Shown here in pieces: positions 1 through 7,594 of a stretch of DNA of 64,000 nt (position 1 is the stretch's first letter; every line of letters begins with the position of its first letter). The translations under genes and the position numbers were made by a program. The DNA comes from 40CM-2-70-7 sp035631315. Its GTDB lineage: Bacteria > Gemmatimonadota > Gemmatimonadetes > Gemmatimonadales > GWC2-71-9. Under the pieces are notes generated by a model, which saw nothing but the letters and a program-made list of their open reading frames with translations, was not told where the DNA came from and did no database searches. The stretch lies in assembly GCA_035631315.1 (NCBI GenBank), contig DASQIZ010000097.1, positions 15,375 to 79,374 on the forward strand, read 5' to 3'.

Positions 1-1000
1 ACACGCCGCCATCGGTAGACTTCCACGTCACGACGTTGGCGATGTAGACGATGTCGGCGTTCCTGGGATTCACCTTCACTTCATTGAAGTCGCCGTCACG
101 TCCCCAGATCCGGGGATCGGCGTCCTGCACGTGCCAGTGCTCTCCATCGTCATCGGAGCGGTACAGCGCGCCACCCGAGTCCGCACCGACCACCGCGTAC
201 ATCCGCGCGGGCTCCGACGGCGAGATGCCGAGGCCGATGCGGCCCAGTCCCTGCGCCGCGCCCGGAAGCCCCGCGGTGATCTGCCTCCAGGTCGTGCCGC
301 CATCGGTCGACTTATAGAGCCCGTTGTTCGCCGAAAGCACAAACGAGCCACCGATCTCCCAGGGAGCCTGCCGGCCCGCCCAGAGCGTCGCGAAGACGAC
401 CTGGGGATTCGACGCATCGAAGGCCACATCGAAGGCACCAGTGTTCTCGTCCGTGTAGAGGACCTTCTCCCAGGTCGTGCCGCCATCCGTCGACCGGAAG
501 ACCCCACGCTCGGTGTTGGGTCCATACGGGTGCCCCAGCACGGCCGCGAACACCCGGTTCGGGTCATGGGGATCGACGATGACGGCCGGGATCTGTTGGC
601 CGTCTCTGAGACCCAGATGGGTCCATGTTGCACCGCCATCAGTCGACTTGTAGATGCCGTCGCCGACGGAAAGATCGGGCCGCTGGAGGCCTTCCCCGCT
701 CCCGACATAGATGGTATTCGGATCCGACGGGGCCACCGCCACCGCCCCAATCGATCCCGTCGACTCGGCGTCGAACACGGGCATCCACGTGCGTCCCGCG
801 TCATCGGTCTTCCACACCCCGCCGTTGTTCACCCCGATGAAAAACGTGTTGGGATGCCCGGGCACACCCGTCGCCCCGACGGTCCGCCCGCCCCGGAAGG
901 GACCGATCGAGCGCCAGTGCAAGCCTCCGAAGAGGGACGCTGGGACCTGCGCGGAGAGTGAGACCGGGAGTACGGCGAGCAAGAGCGCGAGCGATCTCAC
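1..1000 (-). CDS. Secreted BNR/VPS10-type beta-propeller protein, C-terminus outside the window
   Basis: From the GTG at 1000 the translation starts with a signal peptide (VRSLALLLAVLPVSLSAQ) followed by a SIGPFRGGR segment. Regularly spaced Asp-box (BNR) motifs come next, such as WKTDDAGRTW, YKSTDGGATW and FRSTDGGTTW; at least six fall in the 333 visible residues. This is the sortilin/VPS10-like propeller family, usually near 1000 residues and exported, with no assigned substrate. The frame is open to the window edge, so most of the protein is missing. GGAGGA lies 5 nt upstream of the GTG, and the GTG overlaps the TGA of the upstream epimerase gene by 4 nt. This makes it the last visible gene of the long leftward operon. 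A glycosidase role is possible but not shown. Confidence 0.85.
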   Translation of the reverse strand, partial: MRSLALLLAVLPVSLSAQVPASLFGGLHWRSIGPFRGGRTVGATGVPGHPNTFFIGVNNGGVWKTDDAGRTWMPVFDAESTGSIGAVAVAPSDPNTIYVGSGEGLQRPDLSVGDGIYKSTDGGATWTHLGLRDGQQIPAVIVDPHDPNRVFAAVLGHPYGPNTERGVFRSTDGGTTWEKVLYTDENTGAFDVAFDASNPQVVFATLWAGRQAPWEIGGSFVLSANNGLYKSTDGGTTWRQITAGLPGAAQGLGRIGLGISPSEPARMYAVVGADSGGALYRSDDDGEHWHVQDADPRIWGRDGDFNEVKVNPRNADIVYIANVVTWKSTDGGV

Positions 1001-2145
1001 GAAGATCCTCCAAGGGAACTGACCGCGGCCCGGACGGCCTCGAAGCGCCCGCCATCGAGCAGACGTCCGGCCGCCTGGTTCGGGACGGCCATCATGCCGC
1101 CCGCATCCATGCTGAGCTTGATCACGTCAACATTCCGCCCGAACCAGCGGGCTGAAGGCTCGAGGTCCGACGGGTAGACGAACTGAGACAAACTTGCGGC
1201 GGCGAGTGGCGCCTGCGAACCGATCCCCGACTCCGGCATCGTTCCCGCCCACAGCTTCGCGCCGAGTTCCTTCGCCACCCGATAGATGCGGCAGAACTCG
1301 GTCAGCCCGCCCATCCGGTGGACCTTGATGTTCCATACCTTCGGTCCGCCGAGCGCCGCGATCTGCTTCGCGTGGCTCTCACTGCGCAATGTCTCGTCAA
1401 GACAGATGGCCGTCTTGAGCGTCCGCCCGACCTCGGCATGCCCCACCAATTCGTCGGGCGCGAGGGGCTGCTCGATATAGAGGAGGCCCGCGTCGTCGAG
1501 CGCGCGCAGGGCCTTCTCATCCCGCGGCCAACGATAGGCGCCGTTCGCATCCACCGTGAGGGGGAGATCCGTTCCGGCCATCCCGGCGCGCGCGGCTTTC
1601 ACCGCCTCGGCGTCCCATCCGGGCGCGACCTTGATCTTCACCCGCCGGTATCCGCGGCCGACCGCCTCGTAGACGCGGGCGGTCAGCGTGCCGAGCTGCC
1701 GATCATCAGGGATGCCGAGCGCGACGCCGCACGGGATGGAGGCGGCGGGCGTTTCGCCGAGGCGTTCGCCGAGCAAGTGCGCCAGGCCGACACCACGGGT
1801 GTGCGCCTCGAGGTCCCAGGCCGCAGTCTCGACGCCGGCGATGGCGAACGGATTGCCCCGCACGCCTTCGCGCAGCGCGGCGTCCACCGCTTCGGGGGAG
1901 GCGAACTCCCTCCCCACCACGCGCGGCAGGAGGACATCGCGGGTGAGTTGTGTGGCGGAACCAAGAGTCTCTTCGGAGTAGAAGGGCAGCTCAAAGGGTG
2001 GCGCCTCGCCGTAGCCGACGTGGCCGTTGCCGCCATGCAGTACGACGATCAACGAGCGCCGCTCCCTGATCGCGCCCCCCGAGATAATGAAGGGCTCCAC
2101 CAGGGGCAGGCGGAGATCGAAGAGCTCAGCCTTGAGGATTCGCAT
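997..2145 (-). CDS. Enolase-superfamily o-succinylbenzoate synthase / N-acylamino acid racemase-like epimerase
   Basis: The 382-residue protein has the ordered signature of the MenC2/NSAR branch of the enolase superfamily. It shows a KxK catalytic pair (VKIKVAPG, near residue 170), metal ligands in TVDANGAY (near 199), YIEQPL and CLDETL, and a second catalytic Lys in NIKVHRMGG. Such enzymes abstract an alpha-proton to racemise N-acyl amino acids, epimerise dipeptides or make o-succinylbenzoate. No other menaquinone gene is nearby, so a racemase or epimerase role in the surrounding catabolic operon is the better inference. I chose the ATG at 2145 (MRILKAELFDLRL) over the in-frame start at 2205 because it limits overlap with the upstream gene to 20 nt and fits the family's N-terminus. 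Confidence 0.82.
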   Translation of the reverse strand: MRILKAELFDLRLPLVEPFIISGGAIRERRSLIVVLHGGNGHVGYGEAPPFELPFYSEETLGSATQLTRDVLLPRVVGREFASPEAVDAALREGVRGNPFAIAGVETAAWDLEAHTRGVGLAHLLGERLGETPAASIPCGVALGIPDDRQLGTLTARVYEAVGRGYRRVKIKVAPGWDAEAVKAARAGMAGTDLPLTVDANGAYRWPRDEKALRALDDAGLLYIEQPLAPDELVGHAEVGRTLKTAICLDETLRSESHAKQIAALGGPKVWNIKVHRMGGLTEFCRIYRVAKELGAKLWAGTMPESGIGSQAPLAAASLSQFVYPSDLEPSARWFGRNVDVIKLSMDAGGMMAVPNQAAGRLLDGGRFEAVRAAVSSLGGSS

Positions 2146-3265
2146 GGAGAAGGTCGAGGAACCGGAGCTCCCCATCGTGCCGTTCGACGCGCCCCGCCGC
2201 TTCATGCTCCCACAGCACCGCGATCAGGCCATCGGTGGGATCGAAGATCATCTGATGAAGCACACGCTGGGTGCGGGATCCGCCGGTCGAGGGATACGCG
2301 GATAAGGGAAGCTGAAATGCCGTGTGCAGCTGAACACTTTCGCATCCATGCAGGGCGTACTCGGCAATCATACGGCCAGAATTCACATTCCCGGTGCCAG
2401 TGAAGGCAGTACCAGACCCCGGGCGCAAGTCCGGGGTTGCGAGGATTCGCAGGTTGCGGTCCGACAATTCCCAACCACCATACGCCACCCGCTGGTCCGT
2501 ATCGAAGAGCCGGTTGAATACGATCAGAGCATCGGCTCCCTTCGTCGCTTTCACCATCTGGCGCTGAAAATCGTCGTCGAACCGGGCGTTCATGAGTTTG
2601 ACTGCGAGCTGCACGTCGCCACCCGCCCGGATCCGCGCAGGAACTTCGTCGAGCCAACGCAGAATGGTTTCCGGTTCGTCGGAGCGCGCATCGCCTGCCA
2701 GGGTGGGCGAGAAGTCCTTCTCGAGCGGGAGCGGAGCCCTGCCCCATTCCCGCGCCAGGGCACCGGTCGTGAACCGGTACTCCTCGTCGCGAAAGGGCTC
2801 GTCTCGGACCGGTAGGTGGTATTTCACGGATGGAACGGCGACCATCTCGCCGCTCCGCGTGAGGTCGCGTGCCACACGCACCAGCGCGAGATAGTCGTCG
2901 AAGCTCCGGTCCCACCCCCGGCCCTTCCACGTCACCGTCCACCCGTCGCGACCGCCGGCCCGGCGGCGCTCGACGTCCATCTTCGTCTCGTGCGTCGCCC
3001 AGGCCTTCATCGTCTGCGCCCCGTTCGCGTCCCGCGCGATGACGGTCTTCAGCACGACGAACGCGAGACCCGCTGCGTGGTCGGTGTCGAGCTGGGATTC
3101 GTGAAGGGACAGCTGGCCTGACCCCTTGCCGATGGGATGCGGCAACGGGAAGCCAAGGTACCGGGCACTCAGATCGATGCGATAGCGCTCCCGCACATGA
3201 GCGGGGAAATCGCGCGGTAGGTCGCGGCCGAACCGCTCGAAATCACGCTCGAGCTGCGCGCGCAT
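2126..3265 (-). CDS. Dihydroorotate dehydrogenase-like FMN TIM-barrel protein
   Basis: The protein has 379 residues. YLGFPLPHPIGKGSGQLS resembles the N-terminal 'L.NP...ASG' strand of dihydroorotate dehydrogenases. QLAVKLMNARFDDDF followed by ADALIVFNRLFD matches the 'VK..P....' and '.n.' strands, and GTGNVNSGRMIAEYALHGCE followed by VQLHTAF matches the FMN-phosphate-binding 'G.GGI.s..da...l.aGA..VQ' end. This is probably an FMN-dependent oxidoreductase of the DHOD/dihydropyrimidine dehydrogenase fold. The setting among amidohydrolases, a DapA-like aldolase and an aminotransferase argues for a catabolic reduction or oxidation rather than pyrimidine synthesis. It overlaps the upstream aldolase gene by 23 nt and the downstream epimerase by 20 nt. 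The substrate is unknown. Confidence 0.65.
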   Translation of the reverse strand: MRAQLERDFERFGRDLPRDFPAHVRERYRIDLSARYLGFPLPHPIGKGSGQLSLHESQLDTDHAAGLAFVVLKTVIARDANGAQTMKAWATHETKMDVERRRAGGRDGWTVTWKGRGWDRSFDDYLALVRVARDLTRSGEMVAVPSVKYHLPVRDEPFRDEEYRFTTGALAREWGRAPLPLEKDFSPTLAGDARSDEPETILRWLDEVPARIRAGGDVQLAVKLMNARFDDDFQRQMVKATKGADALIVFNRLFDTDQRVAYGGWELSDRNLRILATPDLRPGSGTAFTGTGNVNSGRMIAEYALHGCESVQLHTAFQLPLSAYPSTGGSRTQRVLHQMIFDPTDGLIAVLWEHEAAGRVERHDGELRFLDLLHANPQG

Positions 3266-4115
3266 CCGTCACCGCGCGGCGCACTGCTTCCCGCTCGGCC
3301 GGCTCGAGCTGGGGACCCCACGGATCGTCGCACACATCGTCGGGAATCACGCCCTGCGCCGCGGCGGCCCACAACATCCGGCGGATGTACCCCTCCATCG
3401 GGTCCGTGAAGGTCGCGAGCGAAAAGCGGTCGAGGATGCCGGAGAGCCGCACGAAGAGTCCGAAGTTGTCCTCGCGGAACGCCCGGATCAGCTCGGCCTG
3501 CAGATCGGTGAGCGCCGCGCCCATACCGATCAACGCCGCCCGCGCTCCCAGCGTGAACGAATACCCAAGGAAGCGGTCCTCGCCGGTGATCAGGAGTTTG
3601 TCGCGATACGGGCGCACCAGGTCCGCAATCCGCTGGAACGTCATCACCGAATCGAGCGTCGCCACCTTGATCCCCACGACTCCGGGCAGCTGCAGGAGCG
3701 CGTGCAGGGTGCGATTGTCGTACGAGATTCCGCCGGCCGCCGCATACAGGTAGAACGCGATGACCGGCAGCTCGCGCGCGAGCGCCGCGTGGAAGCCGAC
3801 GGGCTCATCCGCCGTCGGATACGCCAGCAGCGCATCGGCCCCGAGGGCCTTCGCCTCACGAGCCATCTCCACCGAGTTCACGCCGGCGATGACGACTTTG
3901 CCGGGCAGCGCGTCCCGCCAGACCTGGAGGACGCGCCGCCGCTGCGGGGGCGACAGGTGCAGCCCGCGGCCAGTGTGCGCCCACACGGCGACTCCCGTGA
4001 TCGGCTGCCCCGCCATCCAGGTGGCGTAGCCACGCAAGGCGTCGTCGGCTACCTCATGTCCACGGAACGGCGTCGGGACCGCCGGGATGAGCCCCCAATC
4101 CAGACGACGGTGCAT
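3243..4115 (-). CDS. DapA/N-acetylneuraminate lyase-family aldolase
   Basis: The 290-residue TIM-barrel protein has the Schiff-base lysine context of the family (VVGIKVATLDS) and a FYLYAAAG strand in the place of the usual 'YN.P' tyrosine motif. The N-terminal WGLIPAVPTPF is typical of dihydrodipicolinate synthase relatives. The normal GTTGE pyruvate-carboxylate loop reads HTGRG here, so a pyruvate-like substrate cannot be assumed. It probably performs a retro-aldol or dehydration step on a sugar acid or amino-acid derivative. Its ATG shares one base with the stop of the preceding amidohydrolase (TGATG), which implies coupled translation. Confidence 0.8.
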   Translation of the reverse strand: MHRRLDWGLIPAVPTPFRGHEVADDALRGYATWMAGQPITGVAVWAHTGRGLHLSPPQRRRVLQVWRDALPGKVVIAGVNSVEMAREAKALGADALLAYPTADEPVGFHAALARELPVIAFYLYAAAGGISYDNRTLHALLQLPGVVGIKVATLDSVMTFQRIADLVRPYRDKLLITGEDRFLGYSFTLGARAALIGMGAALTDLQAELIRAFREDNFGLFVRLSGILDRFSLATFTDPMEGYIRRMLWAAAAQGVIPDDVCDDPWGPQLEPAEREAVRRAVTDARAARA

Positions 4116-4888
4116 CAGCCCGCCACCAACCGGCGGGCGTTGCCGGCTTCGATCGCGCCGCGCGCGTCAGCAGAGAGATCCAATAGATCCAGCTTGGCCA
4201 CGGAGTGCTCCGGAAGGCGCAGCGGCTGTCCGGTCCCGAACAGGAACCGCGACGGGCCGAGATTGGCCAGCAGCGTCGCGAGGTGATCCTCGGGCGGTCC
4301 CCAGATCCAGCTCAGGTCCCACCAGAGCCGCTCGGCCTCGGACGGCGTCGAGCCGAAGTGCACTTCTTCGATGAACGAGCGGTCGGCATGCGTCACGATG
4401 AGCTTCAGCTCCGCATCGGCGCGGATCAGGGTCCGCACCGCCGAAGCGGGCAGATCGCCCGCCGTGTCGAGCGGATGCCGCTGCCGCAAATCCTCGAGGC
4501 GGACCGACATCAACAGGGGCACGCCTGCCGAGCCGCACGTGGCCGCGAGCACGCGCATCTCGTGCCCCGTGGGGGCTAGCCCCAGGAATTGCGGATCGCA
4601 CCGAACCGCGGGCGCCCCGCGCGTCGCCGCTTCGGCGAGCACTTCCTCCCAATGAGGGAGCGACGGATGCACGGTCGGCACGGGCTTGAGCCGTGGATGC
4701 GCGACGGCGGTCTCATACAGCCAGTCGTTCCCCTCGGTCGGATCCTTCCACCAGAGTCCCGGCAAGTGCGAAACCCAGGCTTCGGTGATCTCCACGCGAT
4801 CCATGGCCTGGATCAGATGCGCCGGACTCGAGCCGGGGAGACGGCGCCACGGGTAGGCGCCCAGGAACGCGTTGACGTCGATTCGCAT
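4115..4888 (-). CDS. Amidohydrolase-2 family protein lacking the N-terminal metal motif
   Basis: The ATG at 4888 gives 257 residues starting MRIDVNAFLGAYPWRR. The fold and length match the amidohydrolase-2 (TIM-barrel) family and its upstream neighbour, with IVTHADRSF in the position of the neighbour's LLAHIGGGG and a terminal FLFGTGQPLRLPE strand. The strand-1 metal motif, HAH in the neighbour, reads N-A-F here, and the late 'GSD/GAD' acid is replaced by GTG. It is therefore probably inactive as a metal hydrolase or has another role, perhaps as partner of the adjacent paralogue. Start and stop both share single bases with their neighbours (TGATG). An upstream in-frame extension to 5320 is open but runs antiparallel to family expectation and overlaps the next gene. 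Confidence 0.72.
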   Translation of the reverse strand: MRIDVNAFLGAYPWRRLPGSSPAHLIQAMDRVEITEAWVSHLPGLWWKDPTEGNDWLYETAVAHPRLKPVPTVHPSLPHWEEVLAEAATRGAPAVRCDPQFLGLAPTGHEMRVLAATCGSAGVPLLMSVRLEDLRQRHPLDTAGDLPASAVRTLIRADAELKLIVTHADRSFIEEVHFGSTPSEAERLWWDLSWIWGPPEDHLATLLANLGPSRFLFGTGQPLRLPEHSVAKLDLLDLSADARGAIEAGNARRLVAG

Positions 4889-5688
4889 CAGTCGCTGGGA
4901 AACGCGCCCTTGGGGAAGATGCCCGCCGCGTTCTTCCACCTCACCTGCTCCACCTCTTCGACCGTGAGCAGGCGTTCGAGGTATCGCAGCTTGGCCCAAC
5001 CGGAGCACAACGTCATGTCGGCGCCCCACAGCAACCGGTTCACGCCCACCGCGTCGACGCAGGCTTCGAGCATGCCGCCATCCACACCCGATCCCGACAG
5101 ATCCACGTACACGTTGGGGACGTCGCGCACGGCGGCGAGCGAATGCAGCCAGTCCCCGCCCCCGCCGATGTGTGCGAGGAGAAACGAGACCGTGGGGTGA
5201 CGGATGGCGAGCGCGCAGAGCTCGACGGCGTCGGACGCTTCCTGCTGCGGCCACTCGTGGCGGCGATGCTGCCAGAGGTGATGCAGCACCGGGAGATGAT
5301 GCTTCGCGGCCGCCTGACACACGGGATCGAGCAGCGGATCATCGGCGCGCCGGCTCGCGGCCAGCTTGAGGCCGATCATCCCGGCTTTCACGCAGCGAGT
5401 GATCTCGGCGAGCGCGTGCTCGGTGTAATTCGGGTTGACGCACACATAGCCGCGGATGCGGTTGGCGTGCGCCTTCTGCAGGCCGAGCAGAAAATCGTTG
5501 CCGTAGGTGACGTCGGCGGGAGACGGGAAGTACGTAGGCGACGTCCGGCCGAACGTCCCGAGAATCGACGCCACATGAATCGTGACTCCCATCCGGTCCC
5601 CGGCGGCGAGACGGGACGCGTTGTACTCCCGCCAGTCGTTCCGCGGACTCCGGTCAGGATGAAAGTGCGCGTGGACGTCGATCAGCAT
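4888..5688 (-). CDS. Amidohydrolase-2 family metal-dependent hydrolase
   Basis: This is a TIM-barrel hydrolase of 266 residues. MLIDVHAHFHP carries the strand-1 HxH metal ligands, LPVLHHLWQH and LLAHIGGGG supply further histidines, and LLWGADMTLC ends with the conserved catalytic Asp. The family hydrolyses or decarboxylates cyclic and carboxylated substrates such as lactones and ACMSD-type acids. The ATG at 5688 is preferred because MLIDVHAHF is the usual N-terminus; a GTG at 5703 would add five residues and start 3 nt after the aminotransferase stop. Neither start has a clear Shine-Dalgarno sequence, so coupling to the upstream gene is likely. Confidence 0.82.
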   Translation of the reverse strand: MLIDVHAHFHPDRSPRNDWREYNASRLAAGDRMGVTIHVASILGTFGRTSPTYFPSPADVTYGNDFLLGLQKAHANRIRGYVCVNPNYTEHALAEITRCVKAGMIGLKLAASRRADDPLLDPVCQAAAKHHLPVLHHLWQHRRHEWPQQEASDAVELCALAIRHPTVSFLLAHIGGGGDWLHSLAAVRDVPNVYVDLSGSGVDGGMLEACVDAVGVNRLLWGADMTLCSGWAKLRYLERLLTVEEVEQVRWKNAAGIFPKGAFPSD

Positions 5689-5706
5689 CACGGAATCTGG
5701 CACGCC

Positions 5707-6885
5707 TCAAGGCTCACGCGCCACCTCGCCCAGTACTTCGTCGAGCGTGCTCAGTGTGCGGTCGATCACGTTCACGTCGTGAGCGTAGGACACGAAGTTG
5801 TACGCGGTCCGCTTGAACAGGAGGCCGCGCGCCGCGCACCGCCTGGCCACGCGTGCCGAGGCGCGTTCGTCGACGTAATGGAGGAAGCTCATCTCGGCGA
5901 CTCCGGCCACACCGGTGACGACGTCCTTGTGCTTCGCCGCCAGGGTGTGAAGACCGTGCAGGAGACGCGTGCCGACGGTGTGGAGATGCTGGCACACGGG
6001 CTCGGTCGTGAATACGCGGAGCGTGGCCAGGGCGGCCGCGAGCGCCACCGATTCCGTCGCGAGCGTTGAGGAGATCCAGGTGCGGGCCGCGGCGTCCATG
6101 ATGCCGGCCGCGCCGCCCACCACCGCCAGCGGAAATCCATTGGCGAGGGCCTTCCCCACCACCATGAGATCGGGATGGACGCCCCAACGCTCCGCGGCGC
6201 CACCAATCGCCAGCCGGAACGCGGTCTTGATCTCGTCGAACACCAGGACCGCACCGGCGGCTTTCGTCTCGGTCCGCAGGGCTTCGAGCCATTCGCGCGA
6301 CGGTTCCTGCACTACCAGCGGCTCGACGACCACCGCCGCGAGCGAGCGTCCGGCCTCCCGAATGAGCGCGCGGGTGCGGGCGACATCATTGAATGGCAAT
6401 TCCCGGCGCAGCTCCCGGAGAAGGCCGGGCACGCCCTCCACACTTCCCTGCGACCAATCGAGCCAGCCGTGGTATCCACAGGTCAACACCAGCTCCCGGC
6501 CGGTGGAGACGCGCGCGATCCGAACCGCTGCAGCGACCGCTTCGGCGCCGGTCTTGAGGAACCGCACCCGCTGCACGCCCGGGAGGCGCACGCAGAGGGC
6601 GTCGGCAAGCTCCTCTTCGAGTGCCGGCGGCTGAGGACCGACCACACCGGCGTCGACCGCCCTGCGGGCGGCTTCATTCACGGCAGGATGCCCGTAGCCG
6701 AGCGCCACGGCACCCAGCGCCATCACGTAATCGAGGTATTCGCGCCCCGCCTCATCCCAGACCTTGTATCCGGCCGCCCGCGTCGTGAAACGCGGGAGGC
6801 CCGGAGCAGCGTCCGGTCCGAAGAGGGCGTCGGGCCGCTTACTTCCGGTCGACGTGATGCCCGGTATTCGCCGCGATTCGCTCAC
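5707..6885 (-). CDS. Class III PLP aminotransferase (glutamate-1-semialdehyde aminomutase-like)
   Basis: The 392-residue protein has the fold-type I class III signature. It includes YLDYVMALGAVALGYGHP at the N-terminus, RFLKTGAEAVAAAVRIAR for the PLP-phosphate loop, GYHGWLDW, VFDEIKTAFR with the PLP-nitrogen Asp, and LMVVGKALANGFPLAVVGG with the Schiff-base Lys. Similarity is closest in pattern to glutamate-1-semialdehyde 2,1-aminomutases. No other haem gene is nearby, so it more likely transaminates an intermediate of the operon's pathway. The start is a GTG that overlaps the methyltransferase gene by 47 nt, the longest overlap in the operon, and a GAGGTGG precedes it. Confidence 0.85.
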   Translation of the reverse strand: MSESRRIPGITSTGSKRPDALFGPDAAPGLPRFTTRAAGYKVWDEAGREYLDYVMALGAVALGYGHPAVNEAARRAVDAGVVGPQPPALEEELADALCVRLPGVQRVRFLKTGAEAVAAAVRIARVSTGRELVLTCGYHGWLDWSQGSVEGVPGLLRELRRELPFNDVARTRALIREAGRSLAAVVVEPLVVQEPSREWLEALRTETKAAGAVLVFDEIKTAFRLAIGGAAERWGVHPDLMVVGKALANGFPLAVVGGAAGIMDAAARTWISSTLATESVALAAALATLRVFTTEPVCQHLHTVGTRLLHGLHTLAAKHKDVVTGVAGVAEMSFLHYVDERASARVARRCAARGLLFKRTAYNFVSYAHDVNVIDRTLSTLDEVLGEVAREP

Positions 6886-7594
6886 GGTACTTCACCACCT
6901 CGATCGCCATGGCGCGGAGCAACTTGGCTTCGCGCTCGTCCAGGGGAAGCCGGTGCACCACTTCCCGCACCGTCCGCATCACTCCTTCGGGGTTTCGCGT
7001 CTTGAAGAAATCGATCGCCTCGAGTGCCCGCTCGACGTCCGCGAACAGACGCTCCAGCTCCGTCGAATCCGCGGGACCCGCTTCGCGTCGCGGCGCCTTG
7101 AACGCCCGTTCCCCCGCCCCGGCAGCGAGCGCGACTTCGTAGCACGCGATCGCGACCGCATGGCCGAGGTTGAGGGAGCCGTACGTGGGCTCAGTCGGCA
7201 CGGTGACGATCCGATGGCACCGATCGAGGGCCTCATTCGGGAGACCCTTGTCCTCACGGCCGAAGAGCAGCGCCGTCGGCCCAGTCTCCGCGACCGCGAC
7301 GAGCTCAGACGCCGCGTCCCGGGGCCGCTGAAGATTCCGCTTGGCGGTGCGGCCGCGGGCGGTGAATCCCGCTACGTGCACGCAATCGCCAAGCGCCTCG
7401 TCGAGGGTCTCGCACAGGCGCACCCGAGCCAGAAGGTCGGCCGTCTGGTGCGCGATGCCCCCGATCCGGTGCGTGTCGTACTCGCGCGGAGACACCACGC
7501 GGAGGTCCTTCAGCCCGAAGTTCTTCATCACGCGTACGGTGTGCGCGATGTTGACCAGATCCTGAGGCTCGTGGAGCACCACCACCAGACTCAT
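6839..7594 (-). CDS. TrmJ/SpoU-family SPOUT RNA 2'-O-methyltransferase
   Basis: From the ATG at 7594 the 251-residue product contains the three SPOUT motifs. Motif 1 is LHEPQDLVNIAHTVRVMKNF, motif 2 is LLFGREDKGLPNEALDRC, and the knotted SAM loop is PTYGSLNLGHAVAIACYE. A helical C-terminal tail follows, as in TrmJ (tRNA Cm32/Um32 methyltransferase). It acts on structured RNA in the cytoplasm and is functionally unrelated to its catabolic neighbours. Even so, its ATG overlaps the lyase stop by 4 nt, so it is embedded in their operon. The longer in-frame extension to 8074 lies inside the lyase gene and has its reading in the wrong frame. Confidence 0.88.
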   Translation of the reverse strand: MSLVVVLHEPQDLVNIAHTVRVMKNFGLKDLRVVSPREYDTHRIGGIAHQTADLLARVRLCETLDEALGDCVHVAGFTARGRTAKRNLQRPRDAASELVAVAETGPTALLFGREDKGLPNEALDRCHRIVTVPTEPTYGSLNLGHAVAIACYEVALAAGAGERAFKAPRREAGPADSTELERLFADVERALEAIDFFKTRNPEGVMRTVREVVHRLPLDEREAKLLRAMAIEVVKYRERIAANTGHHVDRK

